NCBI GenBank assembly: GCA_910583895.1
Contig: CAJTYJ010000005.1
Span: forward strand, 1-64,000
Reading direction: 5' to 3'
From: an uncultured Lachnospiraceae bacterium
GTDB taxonomy: Bacteria > Bacillota > Clostridia > Lachnospirales > Lachnospiraceae
DNA: 64,000 bases
The notes beneath the pieces were generated by a model, which saw only the letters and a program-made list of their open reading frames with translations, made no database searches and had not been told where the DNA came from. The position numbers and the translations under genes were made by a program. This document shows, piece after piece, positions 52,354 through 61,906 of the stretch (position 1 is its first letter; each line of letters begins with the position of its first letter).

Positions 52354-53175
52354 TCATTCCTCCCTGACATCCAGAACATCTCTGAGTGCGTCGCCCAACA
52401 AGTTAAACACAACAACTACAACAAAAATTGCAGCACCGGGACCAATCATCATCCAGGGTGCGCTTTGCATAAATGGCCTGCCTTCGTTCAGCATCAGCCC
52501 CCATTCCGGATTGGGGGCTTTGGCACCAAAACCCAGGAAGGAAAGACCTGCCAGCTCCAGCATCATGCCGCCGATATCTGTGGCAGCTGTAACGATCATC
52601 GTCGGAATCACGTTGGGTATCATGTAGGTTGTCAAAATATAAGATGATTTAGAACCGGTAACCACCGCGGCAGCCACATAATCTCTGTTGCGGATTTTCA
52701 GGACCAGACTTCGGGCGAGCCGCGCATACTTGGTCCAGCTCACCAGTGCCACAGCGATCACTGCGTTTCGGATACTTGGCCCCAGAATACCGGCGATCGC
52801 CATGGCAAAAACCATGCCCGGAAAAGATACCATCATATCTGCCGTACGCATGAGGACCGCATCCGTCCAGCCTCCAAAATACCCTGCCACAACGCCCAGA
52901 ACCGTACCCAATACAAAGATGAGGAACACAACCAGAAAAGCTGCAGACAGACTGATGCGGGCACCATAGATGACACGGACAAAGACATCGCGTCCCAGCT
53001 TGTCTGTGCCGAATATATGTTCTGCACTGGGTGCTTTGAGTGCATCCTTCAAAACAGAAGCCGCCGGGTCCACACCGCCGGTGAGTAAAGGCGCGAAAAC
53101 AGCTGCCAGTATAATCAGAAACGCAAGCATCGACAACAGACAAACATATTTATTTTTTTTCACCACCATTTTCAT
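52354..53175 (-). CDS. Peptide/nickel-type ABC importer permease 2 (DppC/NikC class)
   Basis: The 273-residue membrane protein has six predicted segments, FGTDKLGRDVFVRVIYGARISL near the start and the ATPase-contact loop with ARSLVLKIRNRDYVAAAVVTGSK. It overlaps the other permease gene by 4 bases. Confidence 0.92.
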   Translation of the reverse strand: MKMVVKKNKYVCLLSMLAFLIILAAVFAPLLTGGVDPAASVLKDALKAPSAEHIFGTDKLGRDVFVRVIYGARISLSAAFLVVFLIFVLGTVLGVVAGYFGGWTDAVLMRTADMMVSFPGMVFAMAIAGILGPSIRNAVIAVALVSWTKYARLARSLVLKIRNRDYVAAAVVTGSKSSYILTTYMIPNVIPTMIVTAATDIGGMMLELAGLSFLGFGAKAPNPEWGLMLNEGRPFMQSAPWMMIGPGAAIFVVVVVFNLLGDALRDVLDVREE

Positions 53176-54119
53176 ATCCGCTGCCCCTTCTGACGCATTC
53201 TTGGATCAGCCAGGCTGTAGGAAGCATCCACCGCCAGATTGATCAGCATATAAATGAGAGAAATCCACAGAACATAGCCCTGAATCAGAGGGTAATCATA
53301 CGCCGTAATGGCGGCAACTGCCAGACTGCCCATCCCCGGATAAGAGAAAATAACCTCCACCACAGCGGTACCGCCAAGCAAAGATCCCAAAGACAGCCCC
53401 AGCAAAGTGACCAGCGGCAGCAGGGCGTTTGGAAATACATGAAGCCACAAGATTTTCCATTCTTTTATCCCTCTGGCCCGCGCACCGGTGACATAATCCT
53501 GGCTTAATTCCTCCAGGATCGCGGTGCGGACCTGACGGGTATATTTGGCTGACATGGCAAATGCCAATGTGACGGAAGGGAGAACCAGACTCTTGAAATC
53601 TCCTCCGAAAGAAGCCACCGGAAAAAGCGGAAGCCTGACACAGAACACCAGCATCAAAAGAAGGCCAACCCAGAAGTTCGGCATGGATACGCCAAAAAAC
53701 GTAAGGCCGCGAAGGACATGATCCGCCAGACTGTTTTTATGTGTGGCCTGGATCATACCCGCGGGAACCGATACCAGAAGCATCAAAAACATAGAAAAAA
53801 CCGAAAGTTTCAAGGTGGGCCACAGCCGGTCCATAAGCAATGCTGCAACCGGCTTGTGATAGGCATAGGAAATACCAAAGTCACCTTTCAGACAGCCGCA
53901 CAGCCAGCCAGCATACTGTACCAGCACCGGACGGTTCAGTCCCATAGCTGCTCTGGTCTCCTGAATCAGTTCCTCATCAGGCATCGTACCTGCAGCCGCA
54001 AACATGGTCCGAACCGGATCCCCAGGTGCCAGATAGGTAATGAAAAAAGTCAGAAAACTAATGCCCAGTGCCACGAGGACGGTCTGAAGCAGCCGTTTTC
54101 CCAATTGTTTTGTATACAA
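53172..54119 (-). CDS. Peptide/nickel-type ABC importer permease 1 (DppB/NikB class)
   Basis: The 315-residue membrane protein starts with an N-terminal segment (LLQTVLVALGISFLTFFITYLAPGDPVR) and has the family loop EELSQDYVTGARARGIKEWKI and several further segments. It forms the channel with the second permease. Confidence 0.92.
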   Translation of the reverse strand: MYTKQLGKRLLQTVLVALGISFLTFFITYLAPGDPVRTMFAAAGTMPDEELIQETRAAMGLNRPVLVQYAGWLCGCLKGDFGISYAYHKPVAALLMDRLWPTLKLSVFSMFLMLLVSVPAGMIQATHKNSLADHVLRGLTFFGVSMPNFWVGLLLMLVFCVRLPLFPVASFGGDFKSLVLPSVTLAFAMSAKYTRQVRTAILEELSQDYVTGARARGIKEWKILWLHVFPNALLPLVTLLGLSLGSLLGGTAVVEVIFSYPGMGSLAVAAITAYDYPLIQGYVLWISLIYMLINLAVDASYSLADPRMRQKGQRI

Positions 54120-54179
54120 AAGAATTCCTCCTCTTTCAGCTTACCATCATGGTTCCATTGGCATGTTTTTTCATCATGG

Positions 54180-55862
54180 TCATGAACCAGCCACCGGATA
54201 CACATCCGTGGTGATCCAGTAGTAATCTGCTGTGCTGATAGCTGCACCACCGACGGTCTCATTTCTGGACACCATGGAGCTGTTATAATAGCCATGTACA
54301 ACAGCGGCAGCGTCATCCAGCAGAATCTGCTGCATCTTCTGAACAATCTCACGGCGTACATCGTTGTCAAACGTCACAGTCAGTTCATGAAACAGCGAAT
54401 CATATTCCTCATTTTTATACCCGCAGTAATCCGCGCCGGAATCCGAACACCATGCGGCCAGGTATTCAGCAGGATCACCAGTGCCCACGGTGGTCCAGTT
54501 GGACCCGTTCAGATCAAAGTCACCGGACTGATAGCTGTCCCATTGACGGGCAGAATCACCGATTTCCAGATCGACACCAATCCCGATCTCAGCAAGCTGG
54601 GTCTGGATGGCTTCCGCAAAATCTTTCAGGCAGCGATTGTCATAAGTCACATAGTGAAGAACCACGTCCCGGCCATCGAGCTCACGGATTCCGTCACCAT
54701 TGGCATCAACAATTCCAGCCTCATCAAGCAGCTTTTTCGCCGCTTCCGGGTTATAAGGATCCGGATCTGTCAGATTTTCATAACCATAATCCAGATTCGA
54801 CGGCAGCACCGAATACCCCGCGGTATACAGCCCGCCAACCGTAACCGAACACATGGTTTCATCATCCAAAGCCATCAGGACCGCCTCCCGAAGCGTCTTA
54901 TCAGACAGCAGTTTTCCTTCTGACATATTCATGTGCGCCAGACCGGTCCGAACTCCGCTGGCAATGGTGACCGTAAAGCCGGGATCCGCCTGCAGATCGC
55001 GCAGATCACTGATGTTGGTCACATTCTCGGCCAGATCAAGCTGTCCGGACTGAAGTGCCATAGCCTTGGCAGAAGCATCCCCCATATACATCAGCTCAAT
55101 GGACTGGAACGGCACCTCGCCGCCCCAATAATGTTCATTGGCAACCATCGTATAACCCACTTCTTCCCGGAAATTAGTCGCCACATAAGGTCCGGTACCG
55201 ATCGCCGCATGCGCATAATCCGTGGTATGTTCGGTATCCAGAATGACCATCACCGGATAAGCCAGATTTTTCGTCAGATCCACATAAGGAGTGACGGTTT
55301 TGATCGTCACACTGCCGGAAGTATTGTCCGCCGTGATCTCGGCTTCCTCCTCCAGAAATTTCTGCGGAGCAGATGAACCACTGGCTCCTGCCTCATACAG
55401 GCGGTCAAAGCTGGCTTTTACAGCCTCCGCCGTCAGATCGCATCCATCAGAAAATTTCACACCATCCCGAACATGAAAGACCCACTCCGTATGTTCCTCA
55501 TTAACCGTATATTCATCACAGAGCCAGTTAACCACGTTCATAGTATGATCAAACCGGAACAGACACTCTCCAACTCCATAGCGGGATGCATTCCAGGCAC
55601 AATTAATCTCTGCAGCCGGATCGATACTGCCGCCTCCGTAGTTTTGAATCCCAAAATTTATAGTACGCCCGCCGGAAGTATCCTGTTCGCCCTGATAAGC
55701 TTCCTGATTGACTTCTGCCTCACGGTCGGTCTCCGCGTCCTCCCCGGAAAGCTCCGCAGCCTGCATATCACGTTCTGAGCTGCCGCAGCCTGACAAGATC
55801 CCCATCGTCAAAACTCCGATCACGCCCGCTGCCACCACTTTTTTCAACAAATCTAATCTCAT
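54180..55862 (-). CDS. Solute-binding lipoprotein of the cobalamin-riboswitch-controlled importer
   Basis: The 560-residue lipoprotein has lipobox ILSGCGSS (Cys about 26), an acidic linker and a type II (SBP_bac_5) fold: WVFHVRDGVKFSDGCDLTAEAV, PQKFLEEE, GTGPYVATNF, EAVLMALDDETMC and GYKNEEYDSLF. The family includes peptide, nickel (NikA) and metallophore binders. Because a cobalamin riboswitch lies upstream, the cargo is likely cobalt, nickel-like metal complexes or a corrinoid precursor. Confidence 0.9.
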   Translation of the reverse strand: MRLDLLKKVVAAGVIGVLTMGILSGCGSSERDMQAAELSGEDAETDREAEVNQEAYQGEQDTSGGRTINFGIQNYGGGSIDPAAEINCAWNASRYGVGECLFRFDHTMNVVNWLCDEYTVNEEHTEWVFHVRDGVKFSDGCDLTAEAVKASFDRLYEAGASGSSAPQKFLEEEAEITADNTSGSVTIKTVTPYVDLTKNLAYPVMVILDTEHTTDYAHAAIGTGPYVATNFREEVGYTMVANEHYWGGEVPFQSIELMYMGDASAKAMALQSGQLDLAENVTNISDLRDLQADPGFTVTIASGVRTGLAHMNMSEGKLLSDKTLREAVLMALDDETMCSVTVGGLYTAGYSVLPSNLDYGYENLTDPDPYNPEAAKKLLDEAGIVDANGDGIRELDGRDVVLHYVTYDNRCLKDFAEAIQTQLAEIGIGVDLEIGDSARQWDSYQSGDFDLNGSNWTTVGTGDPAEYLAAWCSDSGADYCGYKNEEYDSLFHELTVTFDNDVRREIVQKMQQILLDDAAAVVHGYYNSSMVSRNETVGGAAISTADYYWITTDVYPVAGS

Positions 55863-55924
55863 TCTTCTCCTCCTTGCTTCTGAATACCGCTCCGCCTTTT
55901 CCTGCAGGAATTTTTCTGCAACAG

Positions 55925-55955
55925 AAAAAAGCAGCCCATACGCTCACAGGCTGCT
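55925..55955 (-). terminator. Expression-platform terminator of the cobalamin riboswitch
   Basis: On the minus strand AGCAGCC pairs with GGCTGCT around an 11-base loop and is followed by TTTTTT. It lies about 100 bases behind the aptamer and about 65 bases before the lipoprotein gene, consistent with transcription attenuation when B12 is bound. Confidence 0.85.
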
Positions 55956-56057
55956 CCATTTTCTCGCACGTAATCATACCGGAAATAATTCCCGGCTCTC
56001 CACATCCATCTGATTTAAGAGTTCTTATCTGCCGTAAGACGCACTTATGCACCGCAA

Positions 56058-56215
56058 GCAGTTCTCCTGACTCCAGTTCATCGTCTGCATAAGCCTTCCC
56101 GACAGATCTTCTGTCAGTGGCATCTTTTATACAAACTCCCTGTCACAGTGGCGGGACCGTACCGGATTCTCACCGGTTTCTCTATGAATCCTTTCGGAAC
56201 TTGCGATATTCGGAA
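56058..56215 (-). promoter_or_regulatory. Cobalamin (adenosylcobalamin-type) riboswitch aptamer
   Basis: Reading the minus strand, the aptamer holds ACCGGTGAGAATCCGGTACG, then GGTCCCGCCACTGTGA, GATGCCACTG (B12 box), GGGAAGG and GATGAACTGGAGTCAGGAGAA. These are in the order and spacing of the cobalamin riboswitch consensus. It controls the five-gene importer and probably the deacylase downstream. Confidence 0.93.
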
Positions 56216-56242
56216 TATCTTCCGAATTTATTTCATGTAGAA

Positions 56243-56271
56243 ATTATATGATAAATATTTGGTTTTGTCTA
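56243..56271 (-). promoter_or_regulatory. Promoter of the riboswitch transcript
   Basis: TAGACA (56271-56266), 17 bases and a perfect TATAAT (56248-56243) lie about 30 bases before the aptamer. Confidence 0.7.
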
Positions 56272-56309
56272 TGTTTCAGATTTTTTTAGATATTCCTTTT
56301 TGTTATATC

Positions 56310-56483
56310 TTATTGCTCATATTCACATATCTCCTCCAATTCCTCCTGCAGCTCTTCCTCCCGTTCCTTCATTTTCTCCCGGTGGAGTGCAAAGATAAGG
56401 ATCATCAGGATCAATACCAGCAGCGCAGGAAGATCCCACGCACACAGGCCCCAGAAGCTGTGCGAAAACATATATTCAATCAT
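56310..56483 (-). CDS. 57-residue single-pass membrane protein
   Basis: The short gene encodes MIEYMFSHSFWGLCAWDLPA, a hydrophobic segment (about residues 18-33, rich in Leu/Ile), and then a highly charged helix (HREKMKEREEELQEELEE). GGAGGACTTAC precedes the ATG, which lies 17 bases behind the surface-protein stop, so it is in the same operon. It resembles no family that I can name. A role as a partner or holdase of the surface protein is conceivable. Confidence 0.75.
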   Translation of the reverse strand: MIEYMFSHSFWGLCAWDLPALLVLILMILIFALHREKMKEREEELQEELEEICEYEQ

Positions 56484-56500
56484 GTAAGTCCTCCTTTCTG

Positions 56501-58813
56501 TTAATCCGTCTCGGATATGCTGTACTCTGCAAGTTTTCTTCGGATATCAAAAATCCTTTGCTGATGCTTTTTCATACTGTTTGTATAGCAAACCTCGACA
56601 ATCAGTGCCGCCAGCATAATGCAAAAATGCAGGATGCAGCACCGATGGGCACCGCCTGCAAGCGGAGTTCCCAAATCGGCAGCTTCAACGGATTCCAGAT
56701 TCGCCTCTGGCAAGGCTGGCTCCTGCGAATCTGGTATTTTTTCAGATTCCTCCTTTTCCTTTTTTCCGGCTGGCAAATCCGGAAATTCTACCGGCGGATT
56801 TTCTGCTCCCGGATCAGGTTTTGGCCTCTGCCGGCGGACAGGTACCTGCGGGTGAGAAGGAGGTTCCTCCACCGGTTCCGGCGGCAGCACGGAATCCTCC
56901 GGTTCCTCCTCCCTCTTTTCCCCCGGCGGCTTAGGCTTTTCTGGTATCGGAGTCTCTGGTTCGGAGGGTTTTGGCGGCTTTGGCTCGTCTGGTTCCGGAG
57001 TGTCCGGCTTTGGCGGTTTTGGCTCGTCTGGCTTTGGGAGCTCTGGTTTTGAAGGTTCTGAATCCACTGTGATCTCCACCACCGCCGTCGGTATATCATC
57101 CGGCCCCATCGGTATCTCTTCTCTTCCGCCATCCGGGGTGCCGCCTGTGACAGACACCGTATTCTCATATCTTTCGCTTGCCGCCAGCGCCTTCACCGGC
57201 ACTCTGAGCACCGCCGTCCCGCCAGCCTCCAGACAGGGAATGTACCATATTTCATTTTGATAATCGGTTGGAATTTGTAAAAGCTGAATCAGATCCATAT
57301 CCAGCTTTTCGGACACTTGAAGGTCCCTGATCTCATGGTCACTGTTATTTTTCACAGAGACGACATAATCATATTTTTCACCCACTTTTACGGACCGCAC
57401 CACAGTCTTGGTCCCTGGCCTGCAGGCTCTTTTGATAATCGTCAGATCCGGTTCTGACGGCTTCTGCGGAGGCTTCTCTTCTTCTCTCACAAGAAAAGTC
57501 TCCAAAATGGTATCCCGGTCTGCCCCGCTGCTCCACACATCCTGTACCGGATCATAGTGAAGCGTGACTGTCCGGATTGCTTTTTCCCCCTCTGCCAGAA
57601 TATGAGGAATTCCAATCCCGGTCTCCGGCTGCCGGCTGTACAACTCTGCACAGACCTTTCCGTCTATGCGGATGTCGAAGAGAAATTTTCCGTCTGCTTC
57701 ATAGATCCCCCCGACTGTAAAAGCCTCTGCTCCTTCTTCTGATCCGGTCTGCAGGCCGTACACTTTATCCGGATGCCCTCTGTCTTCATCTATGCAGTGC
57801 ACTTTCACAAAGTCCCCCACAATCTGATGCAGTTCGTCTTTTCCGGGAGGTTCTGCCTGAGCCTCCTGCTCCTCCTTATCCCAGACTGCATACAGCGTCT
57901 TCTTTACCTCTGATCCTTCACGCCACTTCAAAGGGATCGGATCCGCTGCCCGGTACTGAACCTCTTGAGCGTCCTTTTGCTCCGCCCAGCCAAGGAACCG
58001 ATACCCTTCCCTCCCTGGCTCCTGCTCAGTAACGGCAAGCTCCAGAGATTCCTCATACAGACGCCGCGTCTCAGAAGCCGGCAGGTCTTTGACTTCGTCC
58101 ATATCTGCATTGGCGTCATATTCCAGGATATAATCCACATACACACCGACCGGAACCTGAATCTCACATTCATACCAGATGCCCCGGTTGTCAAAAGACA
58201 TCCTTGCCCAACACCAGGGACAGACTCCTCCCGGAGGAATATAACGGTCATAGCGGATATAATAACGGGATGTCATCTCTGTCTCTCCCGGAGCCAGTGC
58301 CTCACAGCTTACATACATACACTGGCTTCCCTTCAAAGGATGATCGCTGGTCCACACATCCTTCAGATACTCGGCCGCTCCAAGGACGGACGGATCTTTA
58401 AAATCTGTCGTCTGGCCGCCATATACTTTGGGAGCCACCACGTAGACCCCGTTCTGGCAGTATGCACATCGAATGGTAAGTGTGGGACAGCATGGAACAG
58501 ACACCATATCTCCCACCGGCAGATCAATCTTCTTTCGGGTTCCCTTCACGCCGTTTCGAATCGTCCCCGTGACTTCCTCTTCAAAAGTAATGGACTCTGC
58601 CGGCAGATATATGATTTGGCTGGAAGCCATGGGCATGACCCTGTCCTCTTCCTTTTCCGCCTCTCCCGGCAGAAGCGTCTCCTCTCCAACAGACTCTATA
58701 TCCGGATCCCCCTCTGCTTCGGCCATGCAGCCATCCTTCCAATATACTGCAACGGCCACTGCAAGCATAAGAAAGACAGCCAGAACTTTTCTCCCCCTGC
58801 TTTTTCCTTTCAT
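56501..58813 (-). CDS. Secreted, Cys- and Pro-rich surface protein with C-terminal membrane segment
   Basis: From the ATG at 58813 (AAAAGGAGATGTTTGT upstream) the protein is 770 residues. A signal segment (VLAVFLMLAVAVAVYW) is followed by a Cys-containing domain (CCPTLTIRCAYCQ, VCPWCWARMSFD), and an InlB B-repeat-like unit ending KTLYAVWDKEE. Next come a DUF11-like domain (YDYVVSVKNNSDHEIRDLQVSE), about 120 residues of Pro/Lys/Glu repeats (PKPDEPKPPKPDTPEP), and a C-terminal hydrophobic segment (CCILHFCIMLAALIVEVCY) plus basic tail. There is no LPXTG; the tail after the membrane segment is long. It is probably displayed on the cell surface. Confidence 0.78.
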   Translation of the reverse strand: MKGKSRGRKVLAVFLMLAVAVAVYWKDGCMAEAEGDPDIESVGEETLLPGEAEKEEDRVMPMASSQIIYLPAESITFEEEVTGTIRNGVKGTRKKIDLPVGDMVSVPCCPTLTIRCAYCQNGVYVVAPKVYGGQTTDFKDPSVLGAAEYLKDVWTSDHPLKGSQCMYVSCEALAPGETEMTSRYYIRYDRYIPPGGVCPWCWARMSFDNRGIWYECEIQVPVGVYVDYILEYDANADMDEVKDLPASETRRLYEESLELAVTEQEPGREGYRFLGWAEQKDAQEVQYRAADPIPLKWREGSEVKKTLYAVWDKEEQEAQAEPPGKDELHQIVGDFVKVHCIDEDRGHPDKVYGLQTGSEEGAEAFTVGGIYEADGKFLFDIRIDGKVCAELYSRQPETGIGIPHILAEGEKAIRTVTLHYDPVQDVWSSGADRDTILETFLVREEEKPPQKPSEPDLTIIKRACRPGTKTVVRSVKVGEKYDYVVSVKNNSDHEIRDLQVSEKLDMDLIQLLQIPTDYQNEIWYIPCLEAGGTAVLRVPVKALAASERYENTVSVTGGTPDGGREEIPMGPDDIPTAVVEITVDSEPSKPELPKPDEPKPPKPDTPEPDEPKPPKPSEPETPIPEKPKPPGEKREEEPEDSVLPPEPVEEPPSHPQVPVRRQRPKPDPGAENPPVEFPDLPAGKKEKEESEKIPDSQEPALPEANLESVEAADLGTPLAGGAHRCCILHFCIMLAALIVEVCYTNSMKKHQQRIFDIRRKLAEYSISETD

Positions 58814-58937
58814 ACAAACATCTCCTTTTCTCATGTACTGACTGGAGCCGGCTCTCACCGTATGTTATCTGGTTATATCCATTCTACCCCTCCCCCCGTG
58901 AAAACAGCCGTTAAAACAACCGGATTACGTGACATTT

Positions 58938-60161
58938 TCAGCAGTTTTTCTGCTTTGCTTCTCTGCCGACCTGAGCAATCCGATAAGTGACCCGGACTTT
59001 CCGGCTTTTCTCCATTCTGCGAAAACATGCATCGATCCGGCCCACGACATTCTGGCAGGCATCCAACGGAAGATCCATAAGGAACACCAGGTACTGATTC
59101 TGGCTGTACCTGGTATAGACGTCTCCCTGTCGCAGAGAACTTTTGATGGCCTCCCCCAGAAGCTTTGAGATCCGGGGCAGAAGCCGGGATATGTCCGGAT
59201 TCTGCTTTCTTTCATCCGTGAGGGTACAAAGCAGAAGACTGGCCGGCTGTCTGGAATGTTCCAGAATCCTTACAAACAGCCGGTAACTGTCCACGAAACT
59301 GGGATAAGAACAGTAATAGGCTCCATCAGACACCGCTTCTTCCCTGAGCCTCTTTTGTATCTCCCGAAAATCTCCTGCCTGCATCTGTATCTTACCGGAC
59401 ATCCGCCGAAAGCACTTAAGCATCCGTTCCGTCGGTGATATGGACCGGTCCTCAAAATACATGGCTGCCGTTCGCTCATACAGCGCCAGAGCCTCTTTTG
59501 TCCGGCCGAGGGCAATCAGGCTTTCCATCTGCCATACCTGCCACTCGTCAAGCGGATAAATTGACGCTGCCTGTGTGCTAAGCCTGAGCAGCTCCTCATA
59601 CGCTTCCTCCTCTTTCAGCCAGCTGCACACTTCGTTCAGGCATGAAAAGTACTGGTGCTGATAGTGAGCCTCCGCCACATTGACCCACTCTTCCCCGGAA
59701 AGCTCCGGAAGAAAATATCCCCGGTACAGCAAACAGGCTTTTTTCAGAATCTCAAGTCTGGCCCTGCCGGACAGCTTTTGGGCTTCTTTATACAGATGGT
59801 CGAAAAGCAGTGCATCCACTTCCACCAAAAAACTGCTCCGGAAGTAATAGTGTCCCCCCTTCGCCACAACATCCATTTCTCCTGGCAGACCGCTTTTTTT
59901 CAGTATCCTGCGCAGACTGTACACAGCAACCCGCAGACTGTTGGACAGATCTGCCTGGGCGCTTCCCCCGAACAGGCACTCCGTCAGCCGATTCCGTCTG
60001 ACCCCCTCCTGTCCTGCATACAGTAAAAGCTGCAGAAGGTGCATCGGTCTGGAACTTTGATTTTTGTCCCGGAGCAAAAAAACTCCTCCATATTTGATGG
60101 TGAATTGTCCCAGCATCCGGACCTTAAGCGTATGTATGTCTTTCTTCTCTTTTTCCTCCAA
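58938..60161 (-). CDS. BTAD/SARP-like transcriptional regulator with GGDEF-like C-terminus
   Basis: The 407-residue protein has an OmpR-type winged helix (about 10-100, VRMLGQFTIKYGG and SNSLRVAVYSLRRILKKSG) and a bacterial transcriptional activation domain of helical repeats (about 105-245, VDALLFDHLYKEAQ, YPLDEWQVWQME). The C-terminal part (about 290-400, GDVYTRYSQNQYLVFLMDL) looks like a degenerate GGDEF fold. It lies upstream of and on the same strand as the surface-protein gene, so it probably controls it. The start is TTG at 60161, 9 bases behind GGAGA. Confidence 0.78.
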   Translation of the reverse strand: MEEKEKKDIHTLKVRMLGQFTIKYGGVFLLRDKNQSSRPMHLLQLLLYAGQEGVRRNRLTECLFGGSAQADLSNSLRVAVYSLRRILKKSGLPGEMDVVAKGGHYYFRSSFLVEVDALLFDHLYKEAQKLSGRARLEILKKACLLYRGYFLPELSGEEWVNVAEAHYQHQYFSCLNEVCSWLKEEEAYEELLRLSTQAASIYPLDEWQVWQMESLIALGRTKEALALYERTAAMYFEDRSISPTERMLKCFRRMSGKIQMQAGDFREIQKRLREEAVSDGAYYCSYPSFVDSYRLFVRILEHSRQPASLLLCTLTDERKQNPDISRLLPRISKLLGEAIKSSLRQGDVYTRYSQNQYLVFLMDLPLDACQNVVGRIDACFRRMEKSRKVRVTYRIAQVGREAKQKNC

Positions 60162-60612
60162 ACGATCTCATCTCCGTTTCCTTTGATCAAAATCTGAATA
60201 CTTGATTACCCTCTTTTTTGCAGAGCAGCAGATGTCAAAGTCACCACCCCGCTTCTGTTTTCCAACCATCACGCAGAACATGTACTGGCCGGAGAAAACA
60301 GCAATATTTTATCTTTTGCAGAAAACAGATGATTCTGAAATTTTTGATTATGATGCAGTTGTTAAGTTTGTAAAACCCCGGGAATGTCCGGGAAAGAAGA
60401 CGGAATGTCAATACTGACAGAATATGGATGAAGGGCGCTCTCACAAACGGGAACGCCCTTAACTCTCATATGATTCAATCAAAGACCCCGCTGCAAGCAA
60501 CAGGGCATCAAACTTGCAGCGCTGCAGAGCAGCGGGGTATTTAACCCTCGCGGCAGTCGCCAAATGTCTGCAAGCAGCCACTTGGCTCGTTGCCCGCAGG
60601 AATAAAGATCAA
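60162..60612. other. Intergenic stretch between tuf and the BTAD gene
   Basis: No gene is supported. It contains a hairpin AAGGGCG/CGCCCTT (60431-60460, without a clear T run) and the 65-bp hairpin repeat copy 2 (60485-60549), both behind tuf. The remainder upstream of the BTAD gene is AT-rich without a recognisable promoter by eye. The open frame at 60202-60417 lacks a ribosome site. Confidence 0.6.
60485..60549. repeat. 65-bp hairpin repeat, copy 2 (behind tuf)
   Basis: It matches 37909-37973 at 62 of 65 positions and in the same orientation. The outer stem CCCCGCTGC/GCAGCGGGG is intact. It lies 64 bases behind the tuf stop. Both copies follow a minus-strand gene, so the element may act as a 3'-end or terminator-like module. 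Confidence 0.85.
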
Positions 60613-61800
60613 TTACTCGATAACCGTAGCCACACGACCGGATCCTACCGTACGGCCTCCCTCACGGATAGCGAAGGTAAGACCCTGCTCCATAGCGATC
60701 GGATGGATCAGCTCGATGCTCATCTCTACGTTATCGCCAGGCATGCACATCTCAGTACCTTCCGGAAGGTTGCAGACACCGGTAACGTCGGTAGTTCTGA
60801 AGTAGAACTGGGGTCTGTAGTTGTTGAAGAACGGCGTATGACGTCCACCCTCGTCCTTGGTCAGTACGTATACCTGAGCCGTGAATTTGGTGTGGCATTT
60901 TACGCTGCCCGGTTTTGCGACAACCTGGCCACGAACGATATCGGTTCTCTGTACACCACGAAGAAGGATACCGATGTTGTCACCAGCCTGAGCCTCATCC
61001 AGAAGCTTACGGAACATCTCGATACCGGTTACAACGGTCTTGCGGGACTCTTCCTTCACACCGATGATCTCCACTTCCTCATTCAGATGAAGGGTACCAC
61101 GCTCTACTCTACCGGTAGCAACGGTACCACGGCCGGTGATCGTGAACACGTCCTCAACCGGCATCAGGAACGGCTGATCCGTTGCACGCTGCGGATCCGG
61201 GATATACTCGTCAACGGTAGACATAAGCTCCATGATCTTGTCGCCCCACTCGCTGCTCGGCTCTTCCAGAGCTTTCAGTGCGGAACCTTTGATGATCGGG
61301 CAGTCCGTGAACTCGTACTCCTCAAGCTGCTCGGTGATCTCCATCTCCACCAGCTCCAGAAGCTCCTCGTCGTCTACCATATCGCATTTGTTCATGAACA
61401 CAACGATATAGGGAACGCCCACCTGACGGGACAGAAGGATGTGCTCCTTGGTCTGTGCCATAACGCCGTCTGTAGCAGCAACCACAAGGATTGCGCCGTC
61501 CATCTGAGCTGCACCGGTGATCATGTTCTTTACATAGTCCGCATGGCCGGGGCAGTCAACGTGTGCGTAATGTCTCTTCTCGGTCTCATACTCTACGTGC
61601 GCGGTAGAAATGGTGATTCCACGCTCTCTCTCTTCCGGAGCTTTATCAATGTTCTCGAAATCAGTAGCGGTGTTGCCGGCAACTCTCTCGGAAAGAACTT
61701 TGGTGATTGCTGCGGTCAGAGTGGTTTTGCCATGGTCAACGTGACCGATGGTTCCGATATTACAATGTGGTTTAGTTCTGTCGAACTTAGCTTTTGCCAT
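60613..61800 (-). CDS. tuf: Elongation factor Tu
   Basis: The 395-residue GTPase has the G motifs GHVDHGKTT, the RGITI switch region, [15 protein letters not shown] and SALKAL, followed by the two beta-barrel domains ending VATVIE. It delivers aminoacyl-tRNA to the ribosome. AAAGGAGGAAAACAAAA precedes the ATG. It follows fusA on the same strand, as in the str operon. Confidence 0.98.
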   Translation of the reverse strand: MAKAKFDRTKPHCNIGTIGHVDHGKTTLTAAITKVLSERVAGNTATDFENIDKAPEERERGITISTAHVEYETEKRHYAHVDCPGHADYVKNMITGAAQMDGAILVVAATDGVMAQTKEHILLSRQVGVPYIVVFMNKCDMVDDEELLELVEMEITEQLEEYEFTDCPIIKGSALKALEEPSSEWGDKIMELMSTVDEYIPDPQRATDQPFLMPVEDVFTITGRGTVATGRVERGTLHLNEEVEIIGVKEESRKTVVTGIEMFRKLLDEAQAGDNIGILLRGVQRTDIVRGQVVAKPGSVKCHTKFTAQVYVLTKDEGGRHTPFFNNYRPQFYFRTTDVTGVCNLPEGTEMCMPGDNVEMSIELIHPIAMEQGLTFAIREGGRTVGSGRVATVIE

Positions 61801-61906
61801 TTTTGTTTTCCTCCTTTAAATCAGATCACTTCTACGATTTTCTATAATTCACTCGCTATCCTTGATTATATTTCAAACGGACATATTTTGCAAGCCTGTT
61901 TATACT

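Noticed and set aside
57965..58990. Open frame of 341 codons on the plus strand
   Set aside because: It is antisense to the surface-protein gene, which has a signal segment and a good ribosome site.
60431..60460. Rho-independent terminator of tuf
   Set aside because: The hairpin is clear but no T run follows on the minus strand, so it is mentioned only as a hairpin in the intergenic entry.
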